From Isoalcanivorax pacificus W11-5 (lineage in GTDB: Bacteria; Pseudomonadota; Gammaproteobacteria; Pseudomonadales; Alcanivoracaceae), in NCBI RefSeq assembly GCF_000299335.2, contig NZ_CP004387.1, positions 3,922,994 through 3,986,993 of the forward strand: a DNA stretch of 64,000 nt, in the 5' to 3' direction. Positions 44,735-54,149 of this stretch are shown piece after piece. Both the position numbers and the translations under genes were made by a program. The notes under the pieces were generated by a model. That model ran no database searches and was not told the DNA's origin. It was given only the letters and a program-made list of their open reading frames with translations. The number at the start of each line of letters is the position of its first letter. The stretch's first letter is position 1.

Positions 44735-46110
44735 CAGTCGTATTGCTCCCGATATTTGCGCACGATGTACAGCGCCACCACGTTAAGCCCCAGCGTAATC
44801 ACGAACAGCGTCAGGCCGAGTGCAAACGCGACCAGTGATTGCGGGCTGGCGAAATCGGTGTCGCCGGTGAGCTGGTTGACGATGGTGACTGTCACGGTGG
44901 ACACCGCTTCCAGCGGGTTGGCGTGCAGCACCGGGCTGTTGCCCGCCGCCAGCACCACGATCATCGTTTCGCCGATGGCACGGCTGGCCGCCAGCAGGAA
45001 AGCGCCGACAATGCCCGGCAGCGCCGCCGGCAGCACTACCTGGCGAATGGTTTCCGATTTGGTCGCGCCAAGGCCAAGCGACGCGTCGCGCAGCGATTGC
45101 GGCACCTGGGTAATAATGTCGTCGGACAGCGACGACACGAACGGGATGATCATCACGCCCATCACGAAGCCGGCGGTGAGCGCACTGGTGGCGCGAATCT
45201 GAATGCCCAGCAGGTTACCCACACTGGCGAAGAACGGCCCGATCACCATCAGCGCAAACACGCCGTATACGATTGTCGGAATACCCGCCAGCACCTCGAT
45301 CACCGGCTTGGCCACCGAGCGCAGCCAGGAGGGCGCGTACTCGGCCATATAGATGGCCGTCATCAGTCCGATCGGCACCGCCACCAGCAGGGCGATGAAA
45401 CTCACCATCAGCGTACCCCAGAGCAGCGGCAGCAGGCCGAACTCGCCTTGTCCGCCAGTGCCAGTGGTGCTGAAGCGCGGGTTCCAGGTGGTACCGAAGA
45501 AGAAATCAATCGGGCTGACAAACGAGAAGAAGTGCATCGCTTCACCAAACATGGAGAACACGATGCCAACAGTGGTCAGAATGGCGACGCCGGAACACAG
45601 TGCCAGCAGAATGCTGATCACCTTTTCCACATAATTACGTGCGCGCAGGCTCACCTGAATGCGGCGGCGCGCGACCACCAGCCCGGCCAGGGCCAGCGAC
45701 GCCATCACGGCAATCTTGGCCAACTGGCCGATAGTGCGAAGACGCGACAGGGTCTCTGCCGCAGCGGCCTCGTATGGCGCGATATCGTTGGAGACACCGA
45801 AGCCGGAGGCAATGTCATCCAGGCGGCGCATCAACACTGTGATTTGCTGAGCCGTCAGGTTGGCCATGTCGGGCGGCAACTCGGAGAGCACCACCGCGCG
45901 GATCACGGACGGCTCCACCGCCGACCAGATCAGAAATACCAGCAATGCCGGCAGGCCACACCACAGTGCCACCAGCCAGCCGTAATAACCGGGCCGCGAA
46001 TGCATGCGCTCACTGCTGTCGCGCGCGACAGCGCGGCTGCGCATCAGGCCCATCTGATAAGCCACCGCCATCAGCATCAGCAGAATGGCGATCAGCGTCA
46101 GGTTACTCAT
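44734..46110 (-). CDS. pstC: Phosphate ABC transporter permease PstC
   Basis: The protein begins MSNLTLIAILLMLMAVAYQM and is 458 residues. The extended N-terminal half has two membrane segments and an extra-cytoplasmic region. The permease domain has YMAEYAPSWLRSVAKPVIEVL, GIPTIVYGVFALMVIGPFF and the EAA-loop ASRAIGETMIVVLAAGNSP. It pairs with PstA and PstB. It follows pstS after 193 bases that contain a strong hairpin. Confidence 0.95.
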   Translation of the reverse strand: MSNLTLIAILLMLMAVAYQMGLMRSRAVARDSSERMHSRPGYYGWLVALWCGLPALLVFLIWSAVEPSVIRAVVLSELPPDMANLTAQQITVLMRRLDDIASGFGVSNDIAPYEAAAAETLSRLRTIGQLAKIAVMASLALAGLVVARRRIQVSLRARNYVEKVISILLALCSGVAILTTVGIVFSMFGEAMHFFSFVSPIDFFFGTTWNPRFSTTGTGGQGEFGLLPLLWGTLMVSFIALLVAVPIGLMTAIYMAEYAPSWLRSVAKPVIEVLAGIPTIVYGVFALMVIGPFFASVGNLLGIQIRATSALTAGFVMGVMIIPFVSSLSDDIITQVPQSLRDASLGLGATKSETIRQVVLPAALPGIVGAFLLAASRAIGETMIVVLAAGNSPVLHANPLEAVSTVTVTIVNQLTGDTDFASPQSLVAFALGLTLFVITLGLNVVALYIVRKYREQYD

Positions 46111-46204
46111 CTTGACTCCAGTTGCCCGTCGCCGGATGGCGGACATGTGTTGCAGATCAAGGAGCGATTGTCATATTGCGGCAACAACACTCCAGAAACC
46201 AGCA

Positions 46205-46237
46205 GCCCCCGACGGCCCTTTCCAGGCCGCCGGGGGC
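46205..46237 (-). terminator. Hairpin between pstS and pstC
   Basis: GCCCCCGACGGCC and GGCCGCCGGGGGC pair over 13 positions with one mismatch and a 7-base loop, 67 bases after the pstS stop. There is no U-tract, so it more likely works as an mRNA-stabilising or partly terminating element that lifts PstS above the membrane subunits, as is common for binding proteins. Confidence 0.55.
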
Positions 46238-46303
46238 CGGGTGTTACCAGAGGAGGTGACGGACGCGATCGTTCATCATCGTCCGGCCTCCCCGGGTACT
46301 GCC

Positions 46304-47332
46304 TTACTGAACCGCCTTGCGAGCTTTGAAGTCGGCCACTTCTTTGGCGCGCTCTTCGTCGTTCAGCGGGATCAGGCCAGCTGCTTCCAGCGGGCTGCCG
46401 AAACCGGATACCTGATCGTTCAGGAAGTATTCAACATACTGGTCGATGCCCGGAACAACACCGAGGTGCTCGCCTTTCACGTAGAAGAACAGCGGGCGGG
46501 ACACCGGGTATTCGCCAGAGCCGATGGTTTCCAGGCTCGGGGTCACACCGTTGATGGTGGCCACTTTCAGGCGGTCACGGTTCTGGTCGTAAAAGCTCAG
46601 ACCGAATACACCCACCGCGTCAGCCTGGGCTTGCAGGCGTGCCAGGGTTTCGGTGTAGTCACCGGCGATCTCGATGATACGGCCATCCTGACGCAGGCTC
46701 AGACAGGCGCTCTTCTGAGCATCTTTGTCCATCGCCTTGATTTCAGCGAATTCGGCGCAACCGTCGAGAATCACTTTTTCCTCGAACACTTCACGGGTGC
46801 CGTGGTTGGACGCCGGGATCACCAGAATGATTTCCTGGTTCGGCAGGCTGTCGTCGATCTGCGACCAGCGGGTGTACGGGTTGGCAACCATTTTGCCGCC
46901 TTGCGGCACCTGGGCGGCGGCAGCCGTGAAGACGTGCTTCGGCTCCAGGGCGAACGTGCCCTTGTCGGCGCGCGAGGCAAACACGATGCCGTCGTAGCCG
47001 AACTGGATTTCCAGAATCTGTTTCACACCAGCACCGGCGCAGCTTTCCACTTCGCTGGACTTGATCGCGCGGGAAGCGTTGGCGATGTCGATGGTGTTGG
47101 CGCCCACGCCCTGACAGAACTGACGCAGACCGCCGCTGGAGCCGCCCGAACCCACTACCGGGGTGTTGAACTGGCCGAAGGCGTTACCGAACTCTTCTGC
47201 CACGATGCTGGCGAACGGCAGCACCGTGGACGAACCGGCGATCTGGATGGTGTCACGGGCCATTGCCGGTGCGGCAACGGTGGTCATGGCAGCGGCGGCG
47301 AACGCCAGGCCAAGAGTTTGCTTGAAGCGCAT
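46304..47332 (-). CDS. pstS: Phosphate-binding protein PstS
   Basis: The protein starts MRFKQTLGLAFAAAAMTTVA with a signal peptide ending AMA-R near residue 26. The phosphate-contacting segments are IQIAGSSTVLPFA, VVGSGGSSGGLRQF and SNHGTREVFEEKVI, as in PstS. At 342 residues it is normal. The chosen ATG at 47332 has GAGGA 7 bases upstream. An ATG two codons earlier (47338) overlaps the SD sequence. Its promoter carries an extended Pho box about 0.2 kb upstream. Confidence 0.96.
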   Translation of the reverse strand: MRFKQTLGLAFAAAAMTTVAAPAMARDTIQIAGSSTVLPFASIVAEEFGNAFGQFNTPVVGSGGSSGGLRQFCQGVGANTIDIANASRAIKSSEVESCAGAGVKQILEIQFGYDGIVFASRADKGTFALEPKHVFTAAAAQVPQGGKMVANPYTRWSQIDDSLPNQEIILVIPASNHGTREVFEEKVILDGCAEFAEIKAMDKDAQKSACLSLRQDGRIIEIAGDYTETLARLQAQADAVGVFGLSFYDQNRDRLKVATINGVTPSLETIGSGEYPVSRPLFFYVKGEHLGVVPGIDQYVEYFLNDQVSGFGSPLEAAGLIPLNDEERAKEVADFKARKAVQ

Positions 47333-47554
47333 TGTCATATCCTCGTCTGCATCTGCGAATTTGCGGCATCATCGTTGATGCCCGCCTGGCCCAGGCCTTC
47401 AGACTCCGGTTCCCCCGACAGCCCCTGGGACCAAGGGTCACTGGATTCTGGGCAGCAACTGTTGCAGTGGTGTGACACTTGGACCTGTTCACACACAATC
47501 CATCGGTCCTGGCGCAGACATCGGCCACACTCTGCTTCGAGCCATGGGCAGTCT

Positions 47555-47594
47555 AGGTCAGTTTTGTGACAACAAAATGACATCTTTCCGACAG
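47555..47594 (-). promoter_or_regulatory. Extended Pho box of the pst-phoU operon
   Basis: On the minus strand 7-base repeats at 11-base period read CTGTCGG, ATGTCAT, TTGTCAC and the partial CTGACCT, separated by AAAG, TTTG and AAAA. The central pair ATGTCAT-TTTG-TTGTCAC (47566-47583) is the best Pho box, with TAGACT 10 bases downstream as -10. The outer repeats would allow more PhoB to bind. The 5' leader to pstS is about 210 bases. Confidence 0.88.
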
Positions 47595-47746
47595 CCATCC
47601 TGGCTGCCGGAATGGGCGCACCGCGCAAATCCGCCCATTTCCCGGCCCACGACGACATTTATGTACCATCAGCGGATTGTATGAGGCCCCGCCTTCAGTA
47701 CACTTGCGCTTCAGGACCTACCACCTATGACAAAACGGATCAGATC

Positions 47747-48139
47747 ATGACCGACGACCGCGACGACGAGCCGCAACCGGGCGGAGAACTCGCCATCCAG
47801 ACCATCGCCATGCCTCAGGACGCCAACTGGAACGGGGACATCTTTGGCGGCTGGCTGGTCTCCCAGATGGACCTGGCCGGCGCCGTCTGCGCCCGCAAGA
47901 CCGCCCGCGGGCGGGTCGCCACCGTGGCCATCGATTCCATGTCCTTCCTGCGCCCGGTGCCGGTAGGTGCCGTGGTGAGCTGCTATACCGAACTGCTGGA
48001 CGTGGGCCGCAGCTCGATGAACATCCGCGTGGAAGTGTGGATCCGCAGCATGGGCGAGGTGGCCAAGGTCACCGAGGGCCTGTTCACCTTTGTCGCCATC
48101 GACCAGACCGGCCGTACCCGGGCCGTGCACCAGGACTGA
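47747..48139 (+). CDS. Acyl-CoA thioesterase, hotdog fold (YciA-like)
   Basis: From MTDDRDDEPQPGGELAIQTI the protein is 130 residues with the hotdog signature NWNGDIFGGWLVSQMDLAGA and the later MSFLRPVPVGAVVSCYTELL and RVEVWIRSM. YciA-type thioesterases hydrolyse a range of acyl-CoAs. The frame extends 45 codons upstream, but the pstS divergent region makes the start at 47747 more likely. It lies opposite the pst promoter region, 0.4 kb from pstS. Confidence 0.88.
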   Translation: MTDDRDDEPQPGGELAIQTIAMPQDANWNGDIFGGWLVSQMDLAGAVCARKTARGRVATVAIDSMSFLRPVPVGAVVSCYTELLDVGRSSMNIRVEVWIRSMGEVAKVTEGLFTFVAIDQTGRTRAVHQD

Positions 48140-48209
48140 GACGCGCATATCTCGCCGCATGCATCCCCGCTATACTGGCAGCCACGCTGTCTGTCAGGGA
48201 TGCGGAACG

Positions 48210-49112
48210 ATGCGTCAGTGGTGGTTTTGCGGTGATCTGATCCTGGCCGGCCTGATGCTGGCCAGCCTGATCGGGAAGCCCGCCAGGGCTGTGGAGGTCA
48301 TCCAGTACCCGGCGCCGGTGAGCGAGCGCGATTCGCGCGATCTGTACATCATCGAATTGTTGCGCCTGGCACTGGACAAGACCGTCGACAGCCATGGCCC
48401 CTACCGGCTGGAACCCGCCAGTGAAGCCCTGACCCAGAGCCGCGCGCTGGCGGAACTCTCCACCGGCCGCGAGCTGGACGTGGTCTGGAGCATGACCTCC
48501 ATCGAGCGCGAACAGCTCGCACGCCCCATCCGCATTCCGCTGCTCAAGGGCCTGCTCGGCTACCGCCTGCTGATCATCCGCGAGGAAGACATTCCCTGGT
48601 TTGCCGGCGTCCAGAACCTGGACCAGTTGCGTGAAGTGCGCGCCGGCCAGGGCCACGACTGGCCGGACGTGGACATCCTCAACGCCAACGGCTTGTCGGT
48701 GGTCCGCGCCAGCAGCTACGACAGCCTGTTCCTGATGCTCGATCAGGGCCGCTTCGACTACCTCCCCCGCGGGCTCACCGAAGCCTGGGCGGAACTGGAC
48801 CAGCGCCCGGAGATGGCCATCACCGTTGCCCCCGGCCTGCTGCTGTATTACCCCACCGCCGCCTATTTCTTCGTCGCCCCGGATAACGCACCACTGGCCG
48901 AACGCCTGACACAGGGGCTGGAGAGGGCCATCGCCGACGGCAGCTTCGACCGGCTGTTCTTCAATCACCCGCAACATAAGGAAGCACTGGCCCGCACGCG
49001 CGCCAGCGTGCGCCGCGTACTGACACTGGATAACCCGGTACTGCCGGCGGAAACACCACTGGACCGGCCGGCATTGTGGTACCGGCCCGACCTGCTGCCA
49101 CGCGAGCCCTGA
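48210..49112 (+). CDS. Periplasmic solute-binding-like protein (SBP family 3 type)
   Basis: From [20 protein letters not shown] there is a signal peptide ending near RA-VEV (about residue 26). The mature part of about 270 residues has two-lobe binding-protein features: [44 protein letters not shown] and [20 protein letters not shown]. It is an orphan with no permease or ATPase nearby. The ligand is unknown. It starts 70 bases after the thioesterase and may be in the same unit. Confidence 0.75.
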   Translation: MRQWWFCGDLILAGLMLASLIGKPARAVEVIQYPAPVSERDSRDLYIIELLRLALDKTVDSHGPYRLEPASEALTQSRALAELSTGRELDVVWSMTSIEREQLARPIRIPLLKGLLGYRLLIIREEDIPWFAGVQNLDQLREVRAGQGHDWPDVDILNANGLSVVRASSYDSLFLMLDQGRFDYLPRGLTEAWAELDQRPEMAITVAPGLLLYYPTAAYFFVAPDNAPLAERLTQGLERAIADGSFDRLFFNHPQHKEALARTRASVRRVLTLDNPVLPAETPLDRPALWYRPDLLPREP

Positions 49113-49203
49113 CATCACAGCGCCACGCATCGCTGGATACTCACAGGCACAGGCCCTAGACTTCGTTTCTTTCAATGCCAACAAGGTCCTGAAGTCGCCC
49201 CTG

Positions 49204-50355
49204 ATGTTTGATCCCACCGCGCCCGATTCAGTGGGGCTGGTCAAGCCCGCCCTGATGCATTTCGACGAGCCACTTGAGCTCGAATGTCGCCGCGTGCTTC
49301 CCAGCTACGACCTGATGTACGAAACCTACGGCACCCTGAACGCCGCGCACTCCAATGCCGTGCTGATCTGCCATGCACTGTCGGGGCACCATCATGCCGC
49401 CGGCTACCACAGCCCGGAGGACAAGCGTCCCGGCTGGTGGGACAACTGCATCGGGCCAGGCAAGCCGATCGACACCAACCGGTTTTTTGTGGTGGCGCTG
49501 AACAACCTTGGCGGCTGCCACGGCTCCACCGGGCCCGGCACCGTCAACCCGGAAACCGGCCAGCCCTGGGGGCCGGATTTCCCGATGGTGACGGTAAAGG
49601 ACTGGGTCACCAGCCAGGCACGCCTGGCGGACCGGCTCGGCATCCAGCGCTGGGCGGCAGTGATCGGTGGCAGCCTCGGCGGCATGCAGGCCCTGCAGTG
49701 GGCCATCGACTACCCCGACCGCATTGGCCATGCCGCCGTCATCGCCTCGGCACCGAAACTGTCCGCGCAGAACATCGCCTTCAACGAAGTGGCCCGGCAA
49801 TCGATCCTGACCGACCCGAATTTCCATGGCGGCCGCTATTACCTGCACGACACCTATCCGCGCCAGGGCCTGATCCTCGCGCGCATGGTCGGGCACATCA
49901 CCTATCTCAGCGACGACGCCATGCGCGCCAAGTTCGGCCGTGACCTGCAAAGCGGGCGGTTTCATTTCGGTTTTGATGTGGAATTCCAGGTGGAGAGCTA
50001 CCTGCGTCACCAGGGCGAGACGTTTTCGCGCAATTTCGACGCCAACACTTATCTGCTGATGACCAAGGCACTGGATTATTTCGATCCGGCGCGCAACTTT
50101 GACAACTCCCTGGAAACCGCCCTGTCGCATGCCACCTGCCAGTTCCTGGTGATTTCCTTCACCTCCGACTGGCGCTTTTCGCCGGAGCGCTCGGAAGAAA
50201 TCGTCAACGCGCTGGTGGCGGTGGACCGGGATGTCAGCTACGCCGAAGTCGATACCGACAAAGGCCACGATGCGTTTCTGCTCGACATCCCCGAATACAC
50301 GCGACTGTTCGGCGCCTACATGCGCCGCGTCGCCGACGAACTGGAGAACGCGTGA
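49204..50355 (+). CDS. metX: Homoserine O-acyltransferase MetX
   Basis: The 383-residue alpha/beta-hydrolase has the nucleophile elbow [10 protein letters not shown] near residue 158, [14 protein letters not shown] near residue 55 and the catalytic Asp and His in [15 protein letters not shown] and DKGHDAFLL. In pseudomonads this gene makes O-succinylhomoserine for methionine synthesis, and acetyl versus succinyl specificity cannot be read with confidence. The stop overlaps the metW start in TGATG. Confidence 0.95.
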   Translation: MFDPTAPDSVGLVKPALMHFDEPLELECRRVLPSYDLMYETYGTLNAAHSNAVLICHALSGHHHAAGYHSPEDKRPGWWDNCIGPGKPIDTNRFFVVALNNLGGCHGSTGPGTVNPETGQPWGPDFPMVTVKDWVTSQARLADRLGIQRWAAVIGGSLGGMQALQWAIDYPDRIGHAAVIASAPKLSAQNIAFNEVARQSILTDPNFHGGRYYLHDTYPRQGLILARMVGHITYLSDDAMRAKFGRDLQSGRFHFGFDVEFQVESYLRHQGETFSRNFDANTYLLMTKALDYFDPARNFDNSLETALSHATCQFLVISFTSDWRFSPERSEEIVNALVAVDRDVSYAEVDTDKGHDAFLLDIPEYTRLFGAYMRRVADELENA

Positions 50356-50948
50356 TGTTGCGCCAGGACCTCGCCATCATCCGCGACTGGATTCCGCAGG
50401 GCGCGCAGGTACTCGACCTGGGTTGCGGTGACGGCACCCTGCTCGCACACCTGCGCGACAATCTTGGTGTGCGGGGTTATGGGCTGGAAATCGACCAGGA
50501 TAATATTGCCGCCTGCATCGAAAAAGGCGTCAACGTGATCGAACAGGATATCGACGAAGGGCTCGGCAACATCGCCGACCAGCGTTTCGATTACGTGCTC
50601 ATGACCCAGGCCCTGCAGGCGGTGCAGCGTCCGGACCAGGTGCTCTCGGAAATGCTGCGCGTGGGCCGCGAGGCGATCGTGACATTCCCGAATTTCGGCT
50701 ACTGGCGCGTGCGCGGCTATCTGTTCTTCAAGGGCCGCATGCCGGTGTCCCGCCGCCTGCCCTATGAATGGTACGACACACCGAACATCCATTTGTGCAC
50801 CGTGCGTGACTTCGACACCCACTGCAAAAAGAACGGCTTCCGGGTACTGGAACGGCGCGTGCTCAACCATGATCACCGCTCCGCCCTGTTCAGCCAGTTG
50901 TGGCCAAATTTTTTCGGCGAACTGGCGATGTACCGTGTCACCCGCTGA
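50355..50948 (+). CDS. metW: Methionine biosynthesis protein MetW
   Basis: The 197-residue protein has a class I SAM-methyltransferase-like fold: WIPQGAQVLDLGCGDGTLLAHL near residue 14, then FDYVLMTQALQAVQRPDQVL and FPNFGYWRVRGYLF. MetW is needed together with MetX in methionine synthesis of pseudomonads and related bacteria. Its start overlaps the metX stop, and rdgB begins 12 bases after its stop, so the three form one unit. Confidence 0.94.
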   Translation: MLRQDLAIIRDWIPQGAQVLDLGCGDGTLLAHLRDNLGVRGYGLEIDQDNIAACIEKGVNVIEQDIDEGLGNIADQRFDYVLMTQALQAVQRPDQVLSEMLRVGREAIVTFPNFGYWRVRGYLFFKGRMPVSRRLPYEWYDTPNIHLCTVRDFDTHCKKNGFRVLERRVLNHDHRSALFSQLWPNFFGELAMYRVTR

Positions 50949-50960
50949 CGGATACCGCTG

Positions 50961-51557
50961 ATGAAAATCGTGCTCGCCTCGGGCAACCAGAAAAAGCTGA
51001 ACGAGCTCAACGCCATTCTCGCGCCCCTGGGCTGCGACGTGCTGCCACAAAGCACTTTCAATGTGCCGGAGGCCGAGGAGACCGGGCTCACCTTTGTCGA
51101 GAATGCCATTCTCAAGGCCCGCAACGCCGCTGCGCATACCGGCCTGCCCGCCGTCAGTGACGATTCCGGTATCGAAGTGGATGCCCTCAACGGCGCGCCC
51201 GGCATTTATTCCGCACGCTTCGCCGGCCCGGGCGCCACCGATGCTGCCAATAACGCATTGCTGGTACAACGCCTCAACGCACTGCCGGACGCCACGCGCA
51301 GTGCCCGCTACCAGTGCGTGATCGTGTTCATGCGCCACGCCGACGATCCGGTGCCGCTGATTGCCCACGGCAGCTGGGAAGGTGAAATTGTGTTGCAGCC
51401 GGCCGGCGAACAGGGGTTTGGCTACGACCCGCATTTCTATATTCCGTCGCTGGGTTGCACCGCCGCACAAATGGCGCCGGCAGAAAAAAACCGCATCAGC
51501 CATCGCGGCCAGGCCCTGGCATCACTGATGCAACAGCTTCGCCCGCGCCTGGCCTGA
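50961..51557 (+). CDS. rdgB: dITP/XTP pyrophosphatase RdgB
   Basis: The 198-residue protein begins MKIVLASGNQKKLNELNAIL and has FVENAILKARNAA, the SDDSGIEVDALNGAPGIYSA loop, GFGYDPHFYIP and the final RISHRGQAL. These are the nucleotide and Mg-binding signatures of Ham1/RdgB, which removes non-canonical purine triphosphates. It is co-transcribed with metXW. Confidence 0.96.
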   Translation: MKIVLASGNQKKLNELNAILAPLGCDVLPQSTFNVPEAEETGLTFVENAILKARNAAAHTGLPAVSDDSGIEVDALNGAPGIYSARFAGPGATDAANNALLVQRLNALPDATRSARYQCVIVFMRHADDPVPLIAHGSWEGEIVLQPAGEQGFGYDPHFYIPSLGCTAAQMAPAEKNRISHRGQALASLMQQLRPRLA

Positions 51558-51718
51558 TCGGAATCTTCCGTCAAGGCAGCCCGCGCGGGAATACAAACAA
51601 GTGTTAAACCTGGGCGAAACCACAAACTTTGCCCTCTCCTTTTGCTCTCACTATCAGGTAGTCTCTGCGTGAGGTTGGAAACCGCAAAGACGAATCGTCA
51701 GCAGATAAGGAGATTCTC

Positions 51719-51961
51719 ATGAAGAAAGTATCGCTCGCCGGCCTGGCCCTGATCAGTGTATTTGCCATCGCAGCCTGTGATCAGGGACCGGCTGAGAAAG
51801 CAGGCGAAAACGTCGACGACGCCGGGGAACGCATTGAGAAAACCTGGGACTCTGCGACCGGTAACGAAGGCGCGATGGAGAAAGCAGGCCGCGCTGTCGA
51901 CGAAACCTACGAAGACACCAAGGACGCGGTGAAAGACACCTACGAGGATGCCACCAACTGA
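51719..51961 (+). CDS. Small charged lipoprotein, unknown
   Basis: The 80-residue protein has a signal peptide MKKVSLAGLALISVFA and lipobox IAAC (Cys20). A highly charged mature part rich in Glu, Asp and Lys follows, with repeats GENVDDAGERIEK, GRAVDETYEDTKDAVK and DTYEDATN. Such short helical, acidic lipoproteins occur widely and often respond to envelope or osmotic stress, but no function is assigned. AAGGAG precedes the ATG and a terminator follows. Confidence 0.8.
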   Translation: MKKVSLAGLALISVFAIAACDQGPAEKAGENVDDAGERIEKTWDSATGNEGAMEKAGRAVDETYEDTKDAVKDTYEDATN

Positions 51962-51982
51962 TCCGTTTTCGTCGCGTGTCAT

Positions 51983-52012
51983 GAAAGGCGCCGCAAGGCG
52001 CCTTTCCCTTTT
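51983..52012 (+). terminator. Rho-independent terminator after the small lipoprotein
   Basis: GAAAGGCGCC-gcaa-GGCGCCTTTC is followed by CCTTTT. It lies 22 bases after the lipoprotein stop and before hemW. Confidence 0.85.
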
Positions 52013-52087
52013 CTGGCGGCAAGCCGGTGACAGCCCACCGGGCAGCGCCTAGACTGCCCTTCCCGCTGACACGCAACCGGTCCGACC

Positions 52088-53227
52088 ATGAGCCTCACCC
52101 TGCCACCGCTGGCGCTGTATATCCATCTGCCCTGGTGTGTGCGCAAATGCCCGTACTGCGATTTCAATTCCCACGAACGCGACGGCGCACTGCCGGAAAC
52201 CGCCTACCTGGCGGCGCTGCGCCAGGACCTGCGTGAAGAGGTGCCGGATGCACAGGGCCGTCCCATCGGGAGCCTCTTTTTCGGCGGCGGCACACCCAGC
52301 CTGTTGTCACCGGATTTTTACGCCGAGCTGCTGGGCATGCTGCGTACCCGCCTGCACTTTGCCGAGGATATCGAAATCACCCTGGAGGCCAATCCGGGCA
52401 CCGTGGAACAACAGCGCTTCGAGGGGTTCCACCGCGCCGGCATCAACCGGCTGTCGCTCGGCATCCAGAGTTTCAACGACCGCCACCTGCGTGCGCTGGG
52501 CCGCATCCATGGCAGCCGCGAGGCAATACGTGCGGCAGAGCAGGCGCGCGCCGCCGGCTTCGACAACCTCAACCTGGACCTGATGCACGCCCTGCCGGAT
52601 CAGCAGCAGGACGAGGCACTGGCCGACCTGGCGCAGGCCATCGCGCTTTCCCCGGCCCACATCAGCTGGTACGAACTCACCATCGAACCGAACACCTCCT
52701 TCTACCGCGCGCCGCCCCCGCAACCGGACAACGACGCCATGGCCGACACCGAGGCCGCCGGCTTCGCCCTGCTGGCCGGGGCCGGTTACCGCCGCTACGA
52801 AGTCTCTGCCTTCGCCCGGGACGGGCGCCAGTGCCGCCACAATCTCAACTACTGGACCTTTGGCGACTACCTGGCGCTGGGCGCCGGCGCACACGGCAAG
52901 GTCACCCGCCCGGATCGCGGCACGATACTGCGCTACCGCAAGACCCGCCTGCCCACCCATTACCTGGCCGCTGACGGCCAGCGCCGCCTGGACAGCCAGG
53001 ACATTGCCACCGCCGAGCGCCCGCTGGAATTTCTGCTCAATGCCCTGCGGCTGCCCGGGGGCGTCCCCGAGGCCCTGTTCAGCGAACGCACCGGCCTGCC
53101 GTTGACGACGCTGGAACCCGCCCTCACCCGCCTGCGCCGGGACGGCCTGATCACGCCCGGGCGGCTGGCCTGTACCGAAACCGGCCTGCGCTTTCTGAAC
53201 CGGGTACTCGGCGCCTTCCAGCCCTGA
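52088..53227 (+). CDS. hemW: Heme chaperone HemW (radical SAM)
   Basis: The 379-residue protein begins MSLTLPPLALYIHLPWCVRK and has the CxxxCxxC cluster Cys17, Cys21 and Cys24 (CVRKCPYC). It then has SLFFGGGTPSLLS, LEANPGTVE and RLSLGIQSFNDRHLRALGR, all typical of HemW, and a C-terminal winged-helix domain. HemW was long annotated as an oxygen-independent coproporphyrinogen oxidase but is a heme-insertion chaperone. The absence of the extra N-terminal HemN cysteine supports HemW. Confidence 0.93.
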   Translation: MSLTLPPLALYIHLPWCVRKCPYCDFNSHERDGALPETAYLAALRQDLREEVPDAQGRPIGSLFFGGGTPSLLSPDFYAELLGMLRTRLHFAEDIEITLEANPGTVEQQRFEGFHRAGINRLSLGIQSFNDRHLRALGRIHGSREAIRAAEQARAAGFDNLNLDLMHALPDQQQDEALADLAQAIALSPAHISWYELTIEPNTSFYRAPPPQPDNDAMADTEAAGFALLAGAGYRRYEVSAFARDGRQCRHNLNYWTFGDYLALGAGAHGKVTRPDRGTILRYRKTRLPTHYLAADGQRRLDSQDIATAERPLEFLLNALRLPGGVPEALFSERTGLPLTTLEPALTRLRRDGLITPGRLACTETGLRFLNRVLGAFQP

Positions 53228-53273
53228 CCCGCCACCGCGGTTGACGACGTCCGCAACGCCGTATGACGGTCTT

Positions 53274-53320
53274 GCACCATGGTGCGGTCGACGCTTGATC
53301 ATCGAATGAACCCGATTCAT
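53274..53320. promoter_or_regulatory. Palindromes before the RND-pump TetR regulator
   Basis: GCACCATGGTGC (53274-53285) is a perfect 12-base palindrome, and ATGAA-cccga-TTCAT (53306-53320) is a second dyad closer to the start at 53383. Either could be the operator of the TetR regulator that leads the RND operon. Only one is likely real, and the second is better placed for a promoter. Confidence 0.45.
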
Positions 53321-53382
53321 ACTCCGCCATTCCGTTCATCCCGAGAACCGGACAAACAACGATACGCAGCCAGGAGAGGTGC

Positions 53383-54138
53383 ATGGGGACGCGGGAACGA
53401 CGCCTGCGAGAGCTTGCCGAGCGTGAGCAACGCTTCCTTGATTCAGCGCGCGAACAGATCAGCGAGCATGGCCTGCTGTCACTGCAGATGGCCAAGGTAG
53501 CGCGTGCCTGCGATTACGCCACCGGTACGCTGTACCAGCATTTCGCCTCGAAAGAAGACCTGCTGCTGTCTATCTGTGCCGACCAGGCCGAAAAGCGGGT
53601 GGAGTCCATGGCCCGCGCCGCGCGCTGGGATGCCCCCAGCCGCGACCGCATGATCGCGCTGGTTGTGGCCGATGTGCTGTTCGCCCAACGCCACCCGGAC
53701 CACTTTCGACTCGCTCAGTACGTCACCACCGAGGTGATCTGGCGCGCGGCTTCCCAGAAGCGGCGCGACGCCGTGCTGGAGGCCCATGGCCCGATTGGCG
53801 AACTGGTCAGCCAGGTGGTACAGGACGCCGTCGATGCCGGCGACGTCGCATCGTTCAACCTGCGTCCGCTGGAAATCGCCATCGGCCCCTGGGCGCTTTC
53901 CGAAGGCATGCATAATCTGGTGCATGCCGAAGGCGTACTGGATTTCTACGATCTGCGTGACCCTTACCGGCTGCTGCTGCGCCACAGCCACATTCACCTC
54001 AACGGCCTGCACTGGCAGCCGTTGTCCGACCCGTTCGATGACGAGGCGCTGACCGCCCAGATCAGCCACATCTGCGCCACGTTATTCGATGACCTGTGCC
54101 CGGAAGGCACCGGTTACCGTTATTGCTCGCCCCACTGA
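53383..54138 (+). CDS. TetR-family regulator of the RND efflux operon
   Basis: The 251-residue protein has the TetR helix-turn-helix EQISEHGLLSLQMAKVARAC and YATGTLYQHFASKEDLLLSI at about residues 25-70. A large ligand domain has HPDHFRLAQYVTTEVIWRAA. Pump repressors of this kind respond to pump substrates. It precedes the adaptor gene by 11 bases on the same strand, so it is likely the first gene of a self-regulated operon. Confidence 0.92.
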   Translation: MGTRERRLRELAEREQRFLDSAREQISEHGLLSLQMAKVARACDYATGTLYQHFASKEDLLLSICADQAEKRVESMARAARWDAPSRDRMIALVVADVLFAQRHPDHFRLAQYVTTEVIWRAASQKRRDAVLEAHGPIGELVSQVVQDAVDAGDVASFNLRPLEIAIGPWALSEGMHNLVHAEGVLDFYDLRDPYRLLLRHSHIHLNGLHWQPLSDPFDDEALTAQISHICATLFDDLCPEGTGYRYCSPH

Positions 54139-54149
54139 GGACCAGACCC

